From assembly GCA_905331475.1 (NCBI GenBank), contig CAJNYU010002807.1:124001-188000 (forward strand): a DNA stretch of 64,000 nt, read 5' to 3'. Below are positions 1 through 8,927 of this stretch, piece after piece (position 1 is the first letter of the stretch; each line of letters opens with the position of its first letter). The stretch is from Rotaria socialis (lineage: Eukaryota > Rotifera > Eurotatoria > Philodinida > Philodinidae). Below the pieces are notes generated by a model. That model had not been told where the DNA came from, searched no databases, and saw nothing but the letters and a program-made list of their open reading frames with translations. A program made the translations under genes and the position numbers.

Positions 1-721
1 GCCAAAAGTTCATCATGGTTCGCCTTCAACTTCTGAAACTCATTAAACAATATTCCTTGACCACGATAGACAATGAATGGATCTCGAATTTTTTTATTCT
101 TCGCACAGACTTGTTCAATTTGCTTGTGTAGATCTCGAAGAAAAAAAGCCCATTTTGATTATGAGTTCGATATCCTGGGTGCGTAGTGCTCGATTGAACA
201 TCCCATATGTAAAACATTCTCGACTGTACCACTAGATAGGTGTATGTAGATGACAGCTTTCTTGAAATTCATTAATCACTGCTAATTCAGTTTCGTTGTT
301 TTGGTATAGTTCGAGACAATAGCCAACAAGTTTCTGCTTAGCATTCGTGTTGTATTCTATTTTGAGTAAAATATCTTTAAGTAATTGTGAATACATGAAG
401 GATTGATCGAGCTCGTTCAAATTTCGGTTAACATCATTCATTGGAGATAAAATGCTTATTGACGTTAAGTCGTGTTCACACTGTCGAGTATGTTGTCTAA
501 GTAGGTTACATAAAAGTTCGAAATCATTAAATTCACCTTTCATTTTGCTCCATCGATTTTCCCATCGTTCCTGTTTTGTTTTATTGTTACAAAAATTGAC
601 TGATTTTATGTTTGAAAGTTCGATTGAATTCATCGATATTGCTATCCAGCCAGACGAGAATTAAGTTTTGAGCACTTCACACTTTTGAAGACTTCAAAAA
701 CGTGTTCTGCTTTTCAACCAT
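1..721 (-). pseudogene. Bdelloid-type ADP-ribosyltransferase (ART/TPR family) pseudogene, cut by window edge
   Basis: The longest open piece (633-232) resembles the N-terminal region of the large bdelloid family that couples an R-S-E type arginine ADP-ribosyltransferase domain to TPR repeats; this is recalled, not searched. Family-like segments appear in three frames. A VWLDSNIDE-like segment lies near 655-625 in another frame. The stretch before the FCNNK motif seems to be missing. A TAG at 232-234 sits where a tryptophan codon is expected, just before WYSREC. A run of seven T (minus strand, about 137-143) shifts the frame before the region that reads VYRGQG, the expected ART motif 1 with its arginine. 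A further TGA lies upstream, near 679. With at least four lesions I call it a pseudogene rather than a spliced gene, because no intron-like sequence separates the frames. The rest of the catalytic domain is outside the window. Confidence 0.75.
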
Positions 722-2486
722 GTGTCGATCAGTAGATGATGCCTTCCGAGGAGCAGCAGAGTTTAAGTCATTTAACATTTCTATTTTATTTTACTACTGA
801 TACGACTATTTGATGATTGTATCTGAAAATATTCGTCTTTCATGCACCGAAAATCTAAAATATTTACAAAGTAAATCTATTTTCTTATTTTTTCCAGGAC
901 ATTTGTGTATACTCTAGAAAAAGTCATAGTACAAATACTGTTGTTCTCTCTGAATTTCTCACATAAAATCTTATCACAGCGCGCTTTTGGTTTACAATTT
1001 TTAAAAACTTATGGTATTGTTTTCGTGACAAGAAAAATTTTCGGGACTATAAATTTGAAGATGAAATTTTTACTAAATTGAATCCTTACATTGTGCCACT
1101 GCTCTAATAAAAATATGATCTGAAGCCATCATCGTCAAGAACAAAAGGTGAAATATAACACAAGTAAATGCTTCTGTGTGTGCGACCTTGCATTTTACAA
1201 AATTTTATCTTTGTTCTTTCGTTCTCAAAATAAACGACAGTAGTAGCGTTAAAAATAGAAATCGAGAAGAGAACAAAATTGAATTGAATTGTAGGGAAAA
1301 GTAATCAAATCGATATTCCTGCTGCATAAATTATTTACTCGGTTTTCACTGATCTTCAAAGAACAAAGACTCTTTGAAAGCATTGATGCATATGAGAAGA
1401 AAAGTTGATAATTTCATCAAACCAGACAACGTCGACCTAATATTTGATTAATATCTTGAAAAAATATTGAATGAAATTGATCTTATCAAGATTTTTTTCT
1501 TCATTTAAAAGAATTCTCGTAACAGCCTAAATTATTTTTCAATCCAGATCAATTTATTTAAAGCTTCAGTAAAATGACGACTTTCTTTACTCGTTTGAAT
1601 TAAGATTCTATGTAGTACAAGACTAATTTTACTAAATCTTTGAAACTACCCAAAAGAAACGTGAATTTATTCAGTGCTGACTAAATCCATGATTCAAGAA
1701 TTTGAAGGTATTCGACTGTTGAGTAATTATCTATAGTTTAAAAATTGAAGACATCAAGTGTTAGTGTGTTCAGACGAGGAAGATCTAAAGCTACGCGCTC
1801 AGAAAACTACTTTCGAAGTCAAATCAAGACGAGTAACAATAAATGGAAGTGAATCAATATGCCAGTGGTCGTAATTATGCGTAGCATATTCGAGTTCACA
1901 ATCGATACATTTTTTATCTTTGATACAACTTGGGCAAATAATGTCATATTATATATGTTATCATATTGAATGAGCATGAAAACTGCAATGATGTACTCGT
2001 CAGTTTTAGATAAAAGTTGGAAAAAAAAGAATCATTCTTTCATAATGACTATTATTGCGATAGCGTACCGTTATTAACAGTTTCTAATTCAGACAAGATA
2101 TCTTAATGAAGCCAATTGATAAAAATATGCAACACAAACTATTCATTTACCGATACTATTTTATCGTTCTGCATGGAATAAATGTCAATCCACTATCGAT
2201 TCTATTCGGTTTTTTTCCGAAAATCGAAAATTCAAACGATGCCCATAAAACGAGACCTTTTGACTCATAACAATTATTGAATCACTAAATACATATGTAT
2301 GGCTCTTTTTTGTGTAATTTCAACATTATTCTCGTTTTCTTCGACAATCATCGTCACTTACACGTCATCGTGTTGTGCTTTCACTTCTTATAAAAGCATG
2401 TGGCCTTTCGTATTGTATGCGTTTTTATCGATTACACCTGGCATTATATTTTATTTCTATTTGAAATCTATTCACGCTACAGCACT
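722..2486. other. Intergenic, AT-rich, nothing recognised
   Basis: No open frame with protein-like composition, no long repeat and no RNA gene was seen. A hydrophobic frame at 2299-2520 overlaps the 5' end of the next gene and is treated as its leader. Pyrimidine-rich sequence ending in ACAG at about 2480 could be the 3' end of a 5'-UTR intron. Confidence 0.4.
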
Positions 2487-3482
2487 ATGTCGATTCGTAT
2501 CGTATCTTACAATTTATTAGCACCTATATTTGGTGATCGACCAGAAATGTATCGAAAATGTCAACCGCAATTTCTTAAAACTGATCACCGATGGAATTTG
2601 ATTCAATCTCAATTGAAACAAGAAATTAACCATCATGATAACACGATTATCTGTCTACAAGAGATTTGTCTTGAATTTCTACCTAAACTCGACTTATTTT
2701 TTCATGAATTAAATTATAGCTTTTTTCAAAATCTCTATGGTCCACCATGCACTGATTATCTAGGTGTTGGTATTGCAATTCCAATATCGATGCAATTGCA
2801 ATCGATTTCTTATATCAGAATTGGCGATTACATGCGATCAATGAGTAAACCACGCGAAACAAAGAATGGTCTCTTTGCATGGGGTCAACAGTGGTGGCAA
2901 TTTTTGATGAATAAATTCGCCGAACCAGCTAAGGATACATGGGATCTGGCCATGTCACAAACGAATACATTGATTTGTTTACAAGTAGTAATCGATCATA
3001 AAATTGTATACGTTGCCAATTATCACATGCCAAGTCTCTACCTGATACCTGATCTTATGCAAATGCATGCTTCTGTCGTAAAAGATTGTATGTTTGAATT
3101 AGCAGCCGGTCAAAATTTTATTCTAAGTGGCGATTTCAATCTTAAGCCTTACGATGTCACTTATCGGATTCTAACTGAAAAAGGTTATGACCAGAATTTA
3201 CCAGAATCATATATGTATGAAATATCTTATCGACCTAACAGTGAACGAGCGTTGAAAAGTGCTTACCTTGAGAAAAACGGAGCTGAACCTGTTTACACGA
3301 ATTTTAGAGATGTGGCTAAGTCGCCTAACTTTTGTGAAACACTTGACTACATATTTTTTCAAGGAAATCTTATTGTCGAAAAAGTATTGGAACTACCAGA
3401 TCAACCTTTGAGCGAATCTTATCCGGACGAAACACATCCTTCAGATCATTTGTTGATCGCAGCATCATTTCGATTGTTGTAG
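2487..3482 (+). CDS. Endonuclease/exonuclease/phosphatase (EEP) superfamily protein, CCR4/Angel-like
   Basis: A single-exon gene of 331 residues. The order of motifs is that of the metal-dependent EEP fold: SYNLLAP with the metal-ligand Asn near the N-terminus, CLQEI with the catalytic Glu around residue 55, SGDFN with the catalytic Asp and Asn around residue 213, CETLDYIF typical of CCR4/Angel/nocturnin-like members, and HPSDHL with the terminal Asp-His pair. All key residues are present, so a working phosphodiesterase or phosphatase is expected; the substrate (RNA, nucleotide or phospholipid) cannot be told. I start at the ATG at 2487 because the fold begins there. An in-frame ATG at 2400 would add 29 residues with no family likeness. 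A polyadenylation-like AATAAA lies at 3508-3513. It is the only intact gene in a 6-kb stretch of broken genes. Confidence 0.85.
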   Translation: MSIRIVSYNLLAPIFGDRPEMYRKCQPQFLKTDHRWNLIQSQLKQEINHHDNTIICLQEICLEFLPKLDLFFHELNYSFFQNLYGPPCTDYLGVGIAIPISMQLQSISYIRIGDYMRSMSKPRETKNGLFAWGQQWWQFLMNKFAEPAKDTWDLAMSQTNTLICLQVVIDHKIVYVANYHMPSLYLIPDLMQMHASVVKDCMFELAAGQNFILSGDFNLKPYDVTYRILTEKGYDQNLPESYMYEISYRPNSERALKSAYLEKNGAEPVYTNFRDVAKSPNFCETLDYIFFQGNLIVEKVLELPDQPLSESYPDETHPSDHLLIAASFRLL

Positions 3483-3507
3483 AGAAATTCGCTTTTGATT
3501 TTTAAAT

Positions 3508-3513
3508 AATAAA
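3508..3513 (+). promoter_or_regulatory. Polyadenylation signal AATAAA for the EEP gene
   Basis: The hexamer lies 26 bases after the stop codon on the same strand, followed by T-rich sequence. It is a common hexamer in AT-rich DNA, so support is positional only. Confidence 0.4.
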
Positions 3514-3700
3514 TTTCTTTTTCATTGAAATACTTATCCAAGCTAAACCTTTAACTTCCTAGAATCGATTTTGATTTCATTCATAAATATTTTAATTTGT
3601 ATGCAAATACCTATACGAAAATAACACAAATCCTTATTTTATTTTGTACTTATTGATACCAACTATGCGTTGATAATATTTTTAAACACGAATAGTTTAC

Positions 3701-4257
3701 TCAAAAGTCTGTTTGTCGACGATTTCTGAGATATTTAGTAAGGCTTGGATATTTTGCTACTTGTTGACGATTAATTTTCAATCATGCATATTCGTTAAGT
3801 ATATTAGTATCGGCTTCGACAATACTTTCTAACGCATCGTACACACATAAATCAGCAAAATTCAAATGATTGCCAACGAAAAATTTACCACTTTCACTGT
3901 AGGCTTTGGCCAAGATGTCAATATTATGTAAATATTTTGATAATTCATTCACTAAGAATTGATCTAAACTTGCTTTTGTTTGGGATCCTTCTTGATACCA
4001 AATAATCGATCCGAATTTATTAAAAACTTCTGTCGCTGTATCAGCGAAAGCTTCGATTTTTGCCAACCAGATGAAATTGACGAGCAAGAAAGTGGGTGTA
4101 TAGGTACTTGACCAAGAGGTATTTCGGACTTGTGCGATGGCCATTCTTTTTCTTCATATCTTATATCTTCAAATTTTTGTCCAGCTGCTACCAAAATAAG
4201 ACGAGAAATTTCAGCACGACCACGACCATCAAAATAGTATAGTTTATAAGTCGACAT
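3701..4257 (-). pseudogene. Sigma-class glutathione S-transferase pseudogene
   Basis: The N-terminal piece (from the ATG at 4257) reads as a thioredoxin-like GST domain: [13 protein letters not shown], with the catalytic Tyr and the sigma-class DGRGRAE motif, then PLGQVP with the cis-Pro region. After this the frame is lost. A short [12 protein letters not shown] segment, expected after the missing QS/IARF part, is in a second frame around 4095-4060. The helical C-terminal domain ([13 protein letters not shown] ... GNHLNFADLCVYDAL) is in a third frame, 4072-3782. The family-typical end, YLKNRP-like, is in a fourth frame ending at 3701. Some 15-20 residues of the N-terminal domain are deleted. 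None of the gaps looks like an intron. Intact relatives conjugate glutathione to electrophiles or act as prostaglandin D synthase; this copy cannot. Confidence 0.85.
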
Positions 4258-4549
4258 CAGTAAAACAAATGTATGTAGCTGGTATGCAAACACAGAGAGA
4301 AAAAATATACAATGATAAGGTATTCTCTTTGAATAGATGGTGGTATTGATATGCGTAGAACAACGAAATGATAACGAATTGGCAAGGATTTTTGCCAAGT
4401 CACTAACACTCCACTGATGTGAGGGATTATTATTGTGTGAAGCATATATTCAGTGAAAGAAAATCGGACTCAGAATACCTCTAATTTCTTGAAGTCATAT
4501 TAAAGCATTTGTTTAAAATTTTATTATAGCTATTTGACACATGTTTCAT

Positions 4550-5568
4550 TTAATGGGCAGGTTGCCAACGAATTAAACGTATGAAATTGTTGCGAAATTT
4601 ATCTGAGCAATTCATGTAAACTATAAAAGAAAAATAATCATAAAGTTTCATGATAAATGAGACTTTCGAAACCTAAATCATACCATAGAATTGAGCAACA
4701 CAATAAATATAGCTTAATATTGGACAAACAATGTATCCAGCAAGTGCTTCAACAGTCAATTGCATTTGACTCTTACGTTGTGCAACGGGTGCAGTGCAGG
4801 ATATAGACCAGTAGTTATTAGATAGACCAACACTGCAACTATTAACATTTTCATTAAATCATGATCAGCTTTACGCAAACGAATTCGAAACATGGCTGCA
4901 GCCAGGTGCAACTCGTGCTCGAACTTGCTTTAGATTACACCAAGCCAATACTCCACAGGAAATCATCAAAAACGGAGGAAGAAAACCAAGAAAAAAATAA
5001 ATAGCAAATGCAAAAGCATAATAGGAAGGTGCACCGCAATGTCCCGAATAGTTATTAATAAATATAGCCATATGAACAGGTATAATGGGTCAAATCAATA
5101 AAAGACAAAATATAACAATACAAGCGGTATGCGATTGGCAAAAGGATCGAATTCGAGCTTGTGGAGAAGTCAGAGCCCATCGATCAATACATGCAGATAT
5201 CACAAGAACAGTAAAACAAAAAATAAATATTTTTATCTGCAAAATAATTAAGTTTACTGAAACTTCGTGAAAGTATCAACAAAATTTGTCCTCCATACTA
5301 GCGCAGTTTACATACAACAATGGATCGATGTTGTGGATCAATATGATCAACATCGTAGACTGAAGAGATCAACGATGTATTAATTAAAATCCAATTCGTA
5401 ATTGAAGGAGCTAGTAAATAAAATGCACATGAATTAGGCAGCTTTCTTAAATTTCGTATAAATATGAAGATGGTTAGAATGTTGACCCATATTACCCATT
5501 ACAATTAACGTCGATAATCCATAACGATCAAGGTTTTGTTGAATATTAACTATAGTTGAAGCTGACAT
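4550..5568 (-). pseudogene. Class A (rhodopsin-like) GPCR pseudogene of rotifer type
   Basis: Seven-transmembrane receptor sequence is spread over all three minus frames. From the ATG at 5568 come IQQNLDRYGLS and IVMGNMG (TM1, where GN is expected). Then come YLLAPS (TM2), SACIDRWALTSPQAR (end of TM3, a DRY-like IDRW), ACIVIFCLLLI (TM4), YFFLGFLPPFLMISCGVLAW (TM5), DHDLMKMLIVAVLVYLITTG (TM6), and CPILSYIYCVAQF (TM7). A probable intron (GTATGA to TTTATAG, about 4680-4621) precedes the last segment, RFNNFIRLIRWQPAH-like, with its stop at 4550-4552. Lesions include frameshifts after TM1 and after TM5, a TAG near 5310, and a TGA replacing the Trp of the expected WPI between TM4 and the open piece at 5071. 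Intact relatives would be peptide- or amine-type orphan receptors in the plasma membrane. Confidence 0.8.
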
Positions 5569-5916
5569 TCTAGAAAATTACAATCAAATGATAATTCAAC
5601 AATGAAATGCAGAGAATTCAAAAAAAGCAATGTATATACCAATGTCATTTAAGAAGATAAAAAAAGGAGAAACAATTACATTTGACAATCTTCATTTCTC
5701 ATAAAAGTAAATTACAGTTCATCTTTTCTTGACAATTGGTGATAAATATTTAAGGAAAAGAGAACGTTTATTAAAATAAAAAGCTGTTGAGGTAGATAAA
5801 AATTTTTTTCAGAATGTGGCATTTCTTTCTGAGTTTTGTTTTCGTGAAACCTGAAATTTGATTGCGCTATCATTAATGACATTCAATCCTAAGAAAAGAT
5901 ATACATCTTTTCAACT
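5569..5916. other. Intergenic spacer, nothing recognised
   Basis: AT-rich sequence between the GPCR pseudogene and the transposon pair. No open frame or repeat was seen. Confidence 0.35.
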
Positions 5917-6067
5917 TAGTGGCGTAACCACGAGGGGGGCTGGGGGTGGCTGAGCCCCCTCCAGAACTGCTTGAGCCCCCCCTAGAAATATTTCTGTTTA
6001 GCTGTTACTTAATGTTATTCTAATTTTTCGAGCGACTTTTGTGTTAGAGAACACAATCTAGATGTTA

Positions 6068-6245
6068 TTCTTGATCAACAATAGTAAAGAAAGAAAAAGA
6101 ACAATTCTGTTCTGTTTATGTCGTCTTTGTACAATGTGAGTAATCGATCGTCATTTATCTGTTCAACAACGAAACTTTCGTCTTGATCAACAACAGTAAA
6201 GAGAAAAGAAAAAGAACAGTTCTGTTCTGCTGGTGTCGTCTATGT
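6068..6245. repeat. Direct duplication of about 63 bp inside the outer element
   Basis: Copies at 6068-6130 and 6181-6245 share TCTTGATCAACAA, AGTAAAG, AAAGAACA and TTCTGTTCTG in the same order and spacing, with a few changes. They are separated by 50 bp of unrelated sequence. Confidence 0.65.
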
Positions 6246-6726
6246 CAGAGTTGCAACCGGTAACGGTAAACGGCCGGTTCGGCCCGGTCTAGGATTCCTT
6301 ACCGGCACCGCCAGATATACCGGCCGGTACAAGCGACTTTTTCAGACCGGCCCGGTCTAGATTTTTTAAAATTATTTTCGCTTTTTTCCCTTATTTTTTG
6401 CAAAAATAGATGATAAAAGTGTTTATTTTTGCATATCAAGCTAGTTTTTATGACATTAATGACGATTTCTAAGAAAAATTATGAGATATATTGTTTATAT
6501 TAAATCAGTATTTATCAAAAATATATTTCTTAGTGACGAAGGAGAAGTCTTAAATAATTGGAATAGTGATTCAGAGTAAGATATGACTGATGTTAAATGA
6601 AAAAAGTCAATAGTGACTCATACGATGAAAAAAAACAACTATGACTCATGCCGGTCCGGTCCGGTCTGATCGGCTTAGACCGGTACTGGTACCGGTCTAG
6701 AAAAAACCCTACCGGTTGCAACTCTG
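6246..6726. mobile_element. hAT-like non-autonomous element nested in the outer transposon
   Basis: The ends are perfect inverted copies of CAGAGTTGCAACCGGTA (6246-6262, and reverse-complemented at 6710-6726). The flanking 8-mers are GTCTATGT (6238-6245) and GTGTATAT (6727-6734), six of eight identical, as expected for an old hAT target duplication; hAT ends also usually begin CAG. Both subterminal regions are packed with ACCGGT/CCGGTC repeats, which could be transposase-binding sites. The middle is AT-rich and carries no transposase frame. It must be younger than the outer element that it interrupts. Confidence 0.75.
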
Positions 6727-7674
6727 GTGTATATTGTTGTTTTGTGTATTGATGTAGTGTATATTGTTGTTTTTCTTTAAAATGCTACTCTTAACATGAA
6801 AAATATGTTAGTGAACATCAAGCAAGTACAACATCTCCTAAAAAAGGTGGAAGAAATTCAGTTTTTAATTAATTCTAAAGAGTCTTGGGGCCGAGCCCCC
6901 CCTAGCTTAAAATCCTGGTTACGCCGCTATATGTAATACACATTAGATGTTTTTGTTTGCTTCAAAAACGATCGTTTTTTAGCAGTGCTGAATTCTATTT
7001 GTAAATGCAATACTGATAAGCATGTTTTTATTTTTTATTTTCAACAATAATTTGTTCTTAAAACACATAAGATCGATTTAGTGAAATTCATTTATTCATA
7101 TTGAAGAATGAAAAAAAAAGAGTAACTTTTCTGCTCAATTTAAATTAAATGTATTCATAATATTTCCCATGTTTGATAATAATGATTTGTTTTTGTACTA
7201 ATCTCTCAAATAAATATTATATAAAATATTAAATCTAATGTAATTTTGTTTATGATATTGCTAGGTGTTCTGTCAATTATATTATTATATATGCTAGTTG
7301 TTTCCTTTTTAGGTGGCTTTGACTCTGTTTTTGTCTACTTATGTATAGCTCTTAATTGATTAATATCACTTGAAAATCCTCATTGCCTTGTTTTGTTTTG
7401 TCATTACTTCATATTATGATGAGATGAACATTTGTTTTTCTTGAGGGTGTTTCTGCTTGTATCGTATATGTGACTCTGAAATGAAGGCGATTTCTCTGTG
7501 ATATAATACAATCATCTACCGAAAATCATAAAAATAAGTAAAAGATATCATTAGTGAGGATGAAAATCAAAGTAAAACGCTCAAAACAATCAATACGCAT
7601 CTGTTGGTATTAACCTAAAAAAAACATATTTTTATATGAACATGTACTTTTTATGCACTGAAATGTATCTAATA

Positions 7675-7750
7675 TAGGGATGGACCATTTTTTTAACGGA
7701 ACTTAATTAATGACATATAATTAATGGTTAATGTTGATGGCCCATCCCTA
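7675..7750. mobile_element. 76-bp hAT-type MITE with TAGGGATGG ends
   Basis: The left end TAGGGATGGACCAT and the right end ATGGCCCATCCCTA are inverted copies with one mismatch. Flanking 8-mers ATCTAATA (7667-7674) and ATCTAACA (7751-7758) match at seven of eight positions, a hAT-size target duplication. The interior is only about 48 bp and non-coding. Confidence 0.75.
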
Positions 7751-8621
7751 ATCTAACAGCTATTCACTTCGATGCTGCACTTATGTTTTTCATGGGATAG
7801 CCATTGTTTTGATCATACATAACGATATTAAAAGCTAAACGTAGTTGCTCCAATATGAACAAGGTATCTCTATAGATTGCTTAAAATTGTGGAAAAGAAA
7901 TACTGAGAAGTCGCTACTTGAAAAAGTGTATGGTTAAATATGTTTTTGCTATTATTTTCATGAATTCGTCATAGTTTCATGATATTTTTGCCGACTTGTT
8001 GGAAAGTGTGTTTTGAAATTTAATACTATGTGAATCTCAAACGTTGTATTCATGACAAAACTGGGCTCAACAATGACTCCTCATCATAGAATGGAAAAAC
8101 ATCTTTTGGAAAAAGAGTAGGATTCACCAATATCTTCTTGATCAACTCAAATGAAACGGGAGTCACTGTTATGAATCATCAAGTCAACTACTAGGAACTA
8201 CGAAACTTACATTTGACTTGTGTTTAATGTACGAGCCTTCTACTACGAGGTGAATATCATCATAATTTATGATTTTTCATCTTTGATAAAACTATTGACG
8301 ATGAAATTTTGTGTGTGAAGACACAATGCCCACCAAAATCTTCGCTTCAAACAGCCTTTATTTGAACATCATTTCATATTCATTTGAAAAATTAAAATTT
8401 ACTAAAATTAAACATGGAAATTTTTAAATTTTTAATTTATGCTCATCAATGAGAGCAAACGATTTTTTACGTTACTGTTTTGTCATTGAGCTTACACAAA
8501 CAACCCACACGGAATCATTATGAGAATCACAACATTAACTTTGTCTAGACTAATTGCCAGAGTAGTAAAAATACAATAAAAAGACATTAAATTTGACTCT
8601 CGTTGTATTTGAACCCACACG

Positions 8622-8649
8622 AATAAAATAAAATAAAATAAAATAAAAT
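8622..8649. repeat. AAAAT microsatellite
   Basis: Five or more tandem copies of a 5-base unit (AATAA/AAAAT) stand upstream of the F-box gene. Confidence 0.8.
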
Positions 8650-8927
8650 TCTAGTGTCTATAGAATGCTTTTTATAACTGAAAAATCATCGAACTTTGTC
8701 TTAACGTGAAATTTTCTTAACAAAAATCAACCATTCCATTTTTTTGAAATTTTTTCGTCGAATAAACAAATGAACATACGCGTCGGGTATAAACGAAAAC
8801 AATGAAAACTTATTGGACAGGCACGAAAACAATGAACATGTGCATTAGACGGGAACAGAAACAAAGAACAAAAAGACATGATTAGAGTATAAATTTTACA
8901 GAGATGAATTGATAGAATAAAAGAACA

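Larger units (their letters stand above)
5917..6929. mobile_element. Non-autonomous DNA transposon with GGCGTAACCA inverted ends (outer element)
   Basis: The left end carries GGCGTAACCA (5921-5930) and the right end its inverted copy TGGTTACGCC (6916-6925). Next to each lies a very GC-rich stretch with GGGGGG/CCCCCC runs (5932-5961 and 6888-6904), unlike the AT-rich surroundings. TA dinucleotides flank both ends, which may be a 2-bp target duplication; no 8-bp duplication was found. The interior has no transposase-like frame. It contains a roughly 63-bp direct duplication (6068-6130 and 6181-6245) and, inserted just after the second copy, a second element (6246-6726). Without that insert the outer element is about 530 bp. 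Confidence 0.65.
6930..8927. other. Intergenic, AT-rich, holding one small MITE and one microsatellite
   Basis: No coding frame was recognised. The stretch contains the 76-bp MITE at 7675-7750 and the AAAAT run at 8622-8649, described separately. The last 200 bases are presumably the promoter side of the F-box gene. Confidence 0.4.

Noticed and set aside
2299..2520. Hydrophobic open frame overlapping the EEP gene start
   Set aside because: It overlaps a well-supported gene in another frame and has no family likeness. Probably chance in the T-rich leader.
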